Shown here piece by piece: positions 63,345 through 64,000 of a DNA stretch of 64,000 bases. Position numbers and translations under genes: made by a program. The stretch lies in the NCBI RefSeq assembly GCF_006575665.1, contig NZ_CP041253.1, forward strand, positions 4,687,001 to 4,751,000, given 5' to 3'. Origin of the DNA: Echinicola soli (GTDB taxonomy: Bacteria > Bacteroidota > Bacteroidia > Cytophagales > Cyclobacteriaceae). The notes beneath the pieces are model-generated. The model was not told where the DNA came from, searched no databases, and worked only from the letters and a program-made list of their open reading frames with translations. Position 1 is the first letter of the stretch, and each line of letters opens with the position of its first letter.

Positions 63345-64000
63345 GCTGTGATTACCATTGCAAGGTATAAGTCTGAAAGCAATTCACAACTAATTGGGAA
63401 TTAATACTGAAACCAATGGTGCTGTGATTACCATTGCAAGGTATAAGTCTGAAAGCAATTCACAACCGATATTGTTTTCATCTTTTAAATGATTCAGCTG
63501 TGATTACCATTGCAAGGTATAAGTCTGAAAGCAATTCACAACGCCGCTAACACTTTCAATTCATATGGACATGCTGTGATTACCATTGCAAGGTATAAGT
63601 CTGAAAGCAATTCACAACTGATATTGTTTTCATCTTTTAAATGATTCTGCTGTGATTACCATTGCAAGGTATAAGTCTGAAAGCAATTCACAACTACGCC
63701 AGAAATGGTAAAATGGCATCGTGCGCTGTGATTACCATTGCAAGGTATAAGTCTGAAAGCAATTCACAACAACAGGGAGTTATGATAATGTTTTCTTTGA
63801 GCTGTGATTACCATTGCAAGGTATAAGTCTGAAAGCAATTCACAACAAGGAGTTTATAGAGGTTGATTGGCAACAGGCTGTGATTACCATTGCAAGGTAT
63901 AAGTCTGAAAGCAATTCACAACGCATGTGTTTCAAAAGATACATGTTAGGAGGCTGTGATTACCATTGCAAGGTATAAGTCTGAAAGCAATTCACAACTG
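63345..64000 (-). CRISPR. Type II-C CRISPR array, nine repeats in view, continues past the window
   Basis: Identical 46-bp repeats start at 63345, 63421, 63497, 63573, 63649, 63725, 63801, 63877 and 63953, each followed by a 30-bp spacer (period 76). On the plus strand the repeat starts GCTGTGATTACC and ends GCAATTCACAAC. By comparison with the tracrRNA anti-repeat, the crRNA strand is the minus strand (repeat starting GTTGTGAATTGC). On that strand each repeat contains GTTG-N19-TACCTTGC, a promoter-like pair. Spacers 2 and 4 share 28 of 30 bases. No degenerate repeat is seen in view and the right end is cut off, so the leader and total length are unknown. Confidence 0.97.

Noticed and set aside
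63345..64000. Plus-strand transcription of the array
   Set aside because: The tracrRNA anti-repeat pairs only with the minus-strand repeat RNA, and the minus-strand repeat starts with GTTG as in other Cas9 systems.

Overview
The window looks like a chromosomal segment of a marine-type Bacteroidota, probably Cytophagales/Cyclobacteriaceae (Echinicola-like). The grounds are two SusC/SusD pairs, sulfatases with fucosidase and pectate-lyase genes, LytS/LytTR signalling, TonB receptor plus DUF4249 operons, a Bacteroidota histone-H1-like protein, TTTG-N19-TAnnTTTG type promoters and Bacteroidota-type dispersed intergenic repeats. The genus is inference.

Layout. (1) 0.5-12 kb, minus strand: two SusCD glycan-import operons flank a LacI-type regulator. 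A 20-bp element at the promoter of the first operon recurs at 167-186. (2) 12.6-16.8 kb, plus strand: a DUF6600 surface or secreted protein, a 59-residue histone-H1-like protein and an exported msrA-msrB pair. (3) 17-23 kb, minus strand: a three-gene operon of the 'planctomycete cytochrome' type (DUF1549/DUF1553, DUF1501, and a membrane c-type cytochrome with leucine-rich and beta-hexosaminidase-C-like domains). (4) 23.1-25.9 kb: a repeat field with a ~400-bp direct duplication and a third partial copy, around an NAD(P)-binding oxidoreductase and a 5'-truncated gene remnant. (5) 25.9-32.4 kb, minus strand: GH29 alpha-L-fucosidase, GH20-like hexosaminidase and two FGly sulfatases, a likely sulfated-fucose glycan degradation set. 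(6) 32.6-35.9 kb: YtxH protein, a coiled-coil protein, D-lactate dehydrogenase and a receiver-like protein. (7) 36-44 kb: two pectate-lyase-type beta-helix enzymes flank a repeat-containing exported protein and a LytS/LytTR two-component pair. (8) 44.3-50.6 kb: a tight four-gene operon around a TonB-dependent receptor. (9) 50.8-52.5 kb: gamma-glutamyltransferase.

(10) 52.8-64 kb: a type II-C CRISPR-Cas locus, the most interesting part. A tracrRNA gene on the minus strand has a readable promoter, anti-repeat and terminator. Divergent from it are an 83-codon ORF of unknown function and, 1 bp later, an exceptionally long cas9 (1807 codons, all six nuclease residues present), followed by cas1 and cas2. 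A complete IS21-family element with a 6-bp target duplication sits between cas2 and the array. The array has nine 46-bp repeats in view and runs off the right edge. Each repeat carries the same promoter architecture as the tracrRNA gene (xTTG-N19-TAnCTTGC), which suggests that each crRNA is transcribed from within its own upstream repeat. cas9 is clearly AT-richer than cas1/cas2, which suggests a mosaic origin. No rRNA or tRNA gene was recognised.
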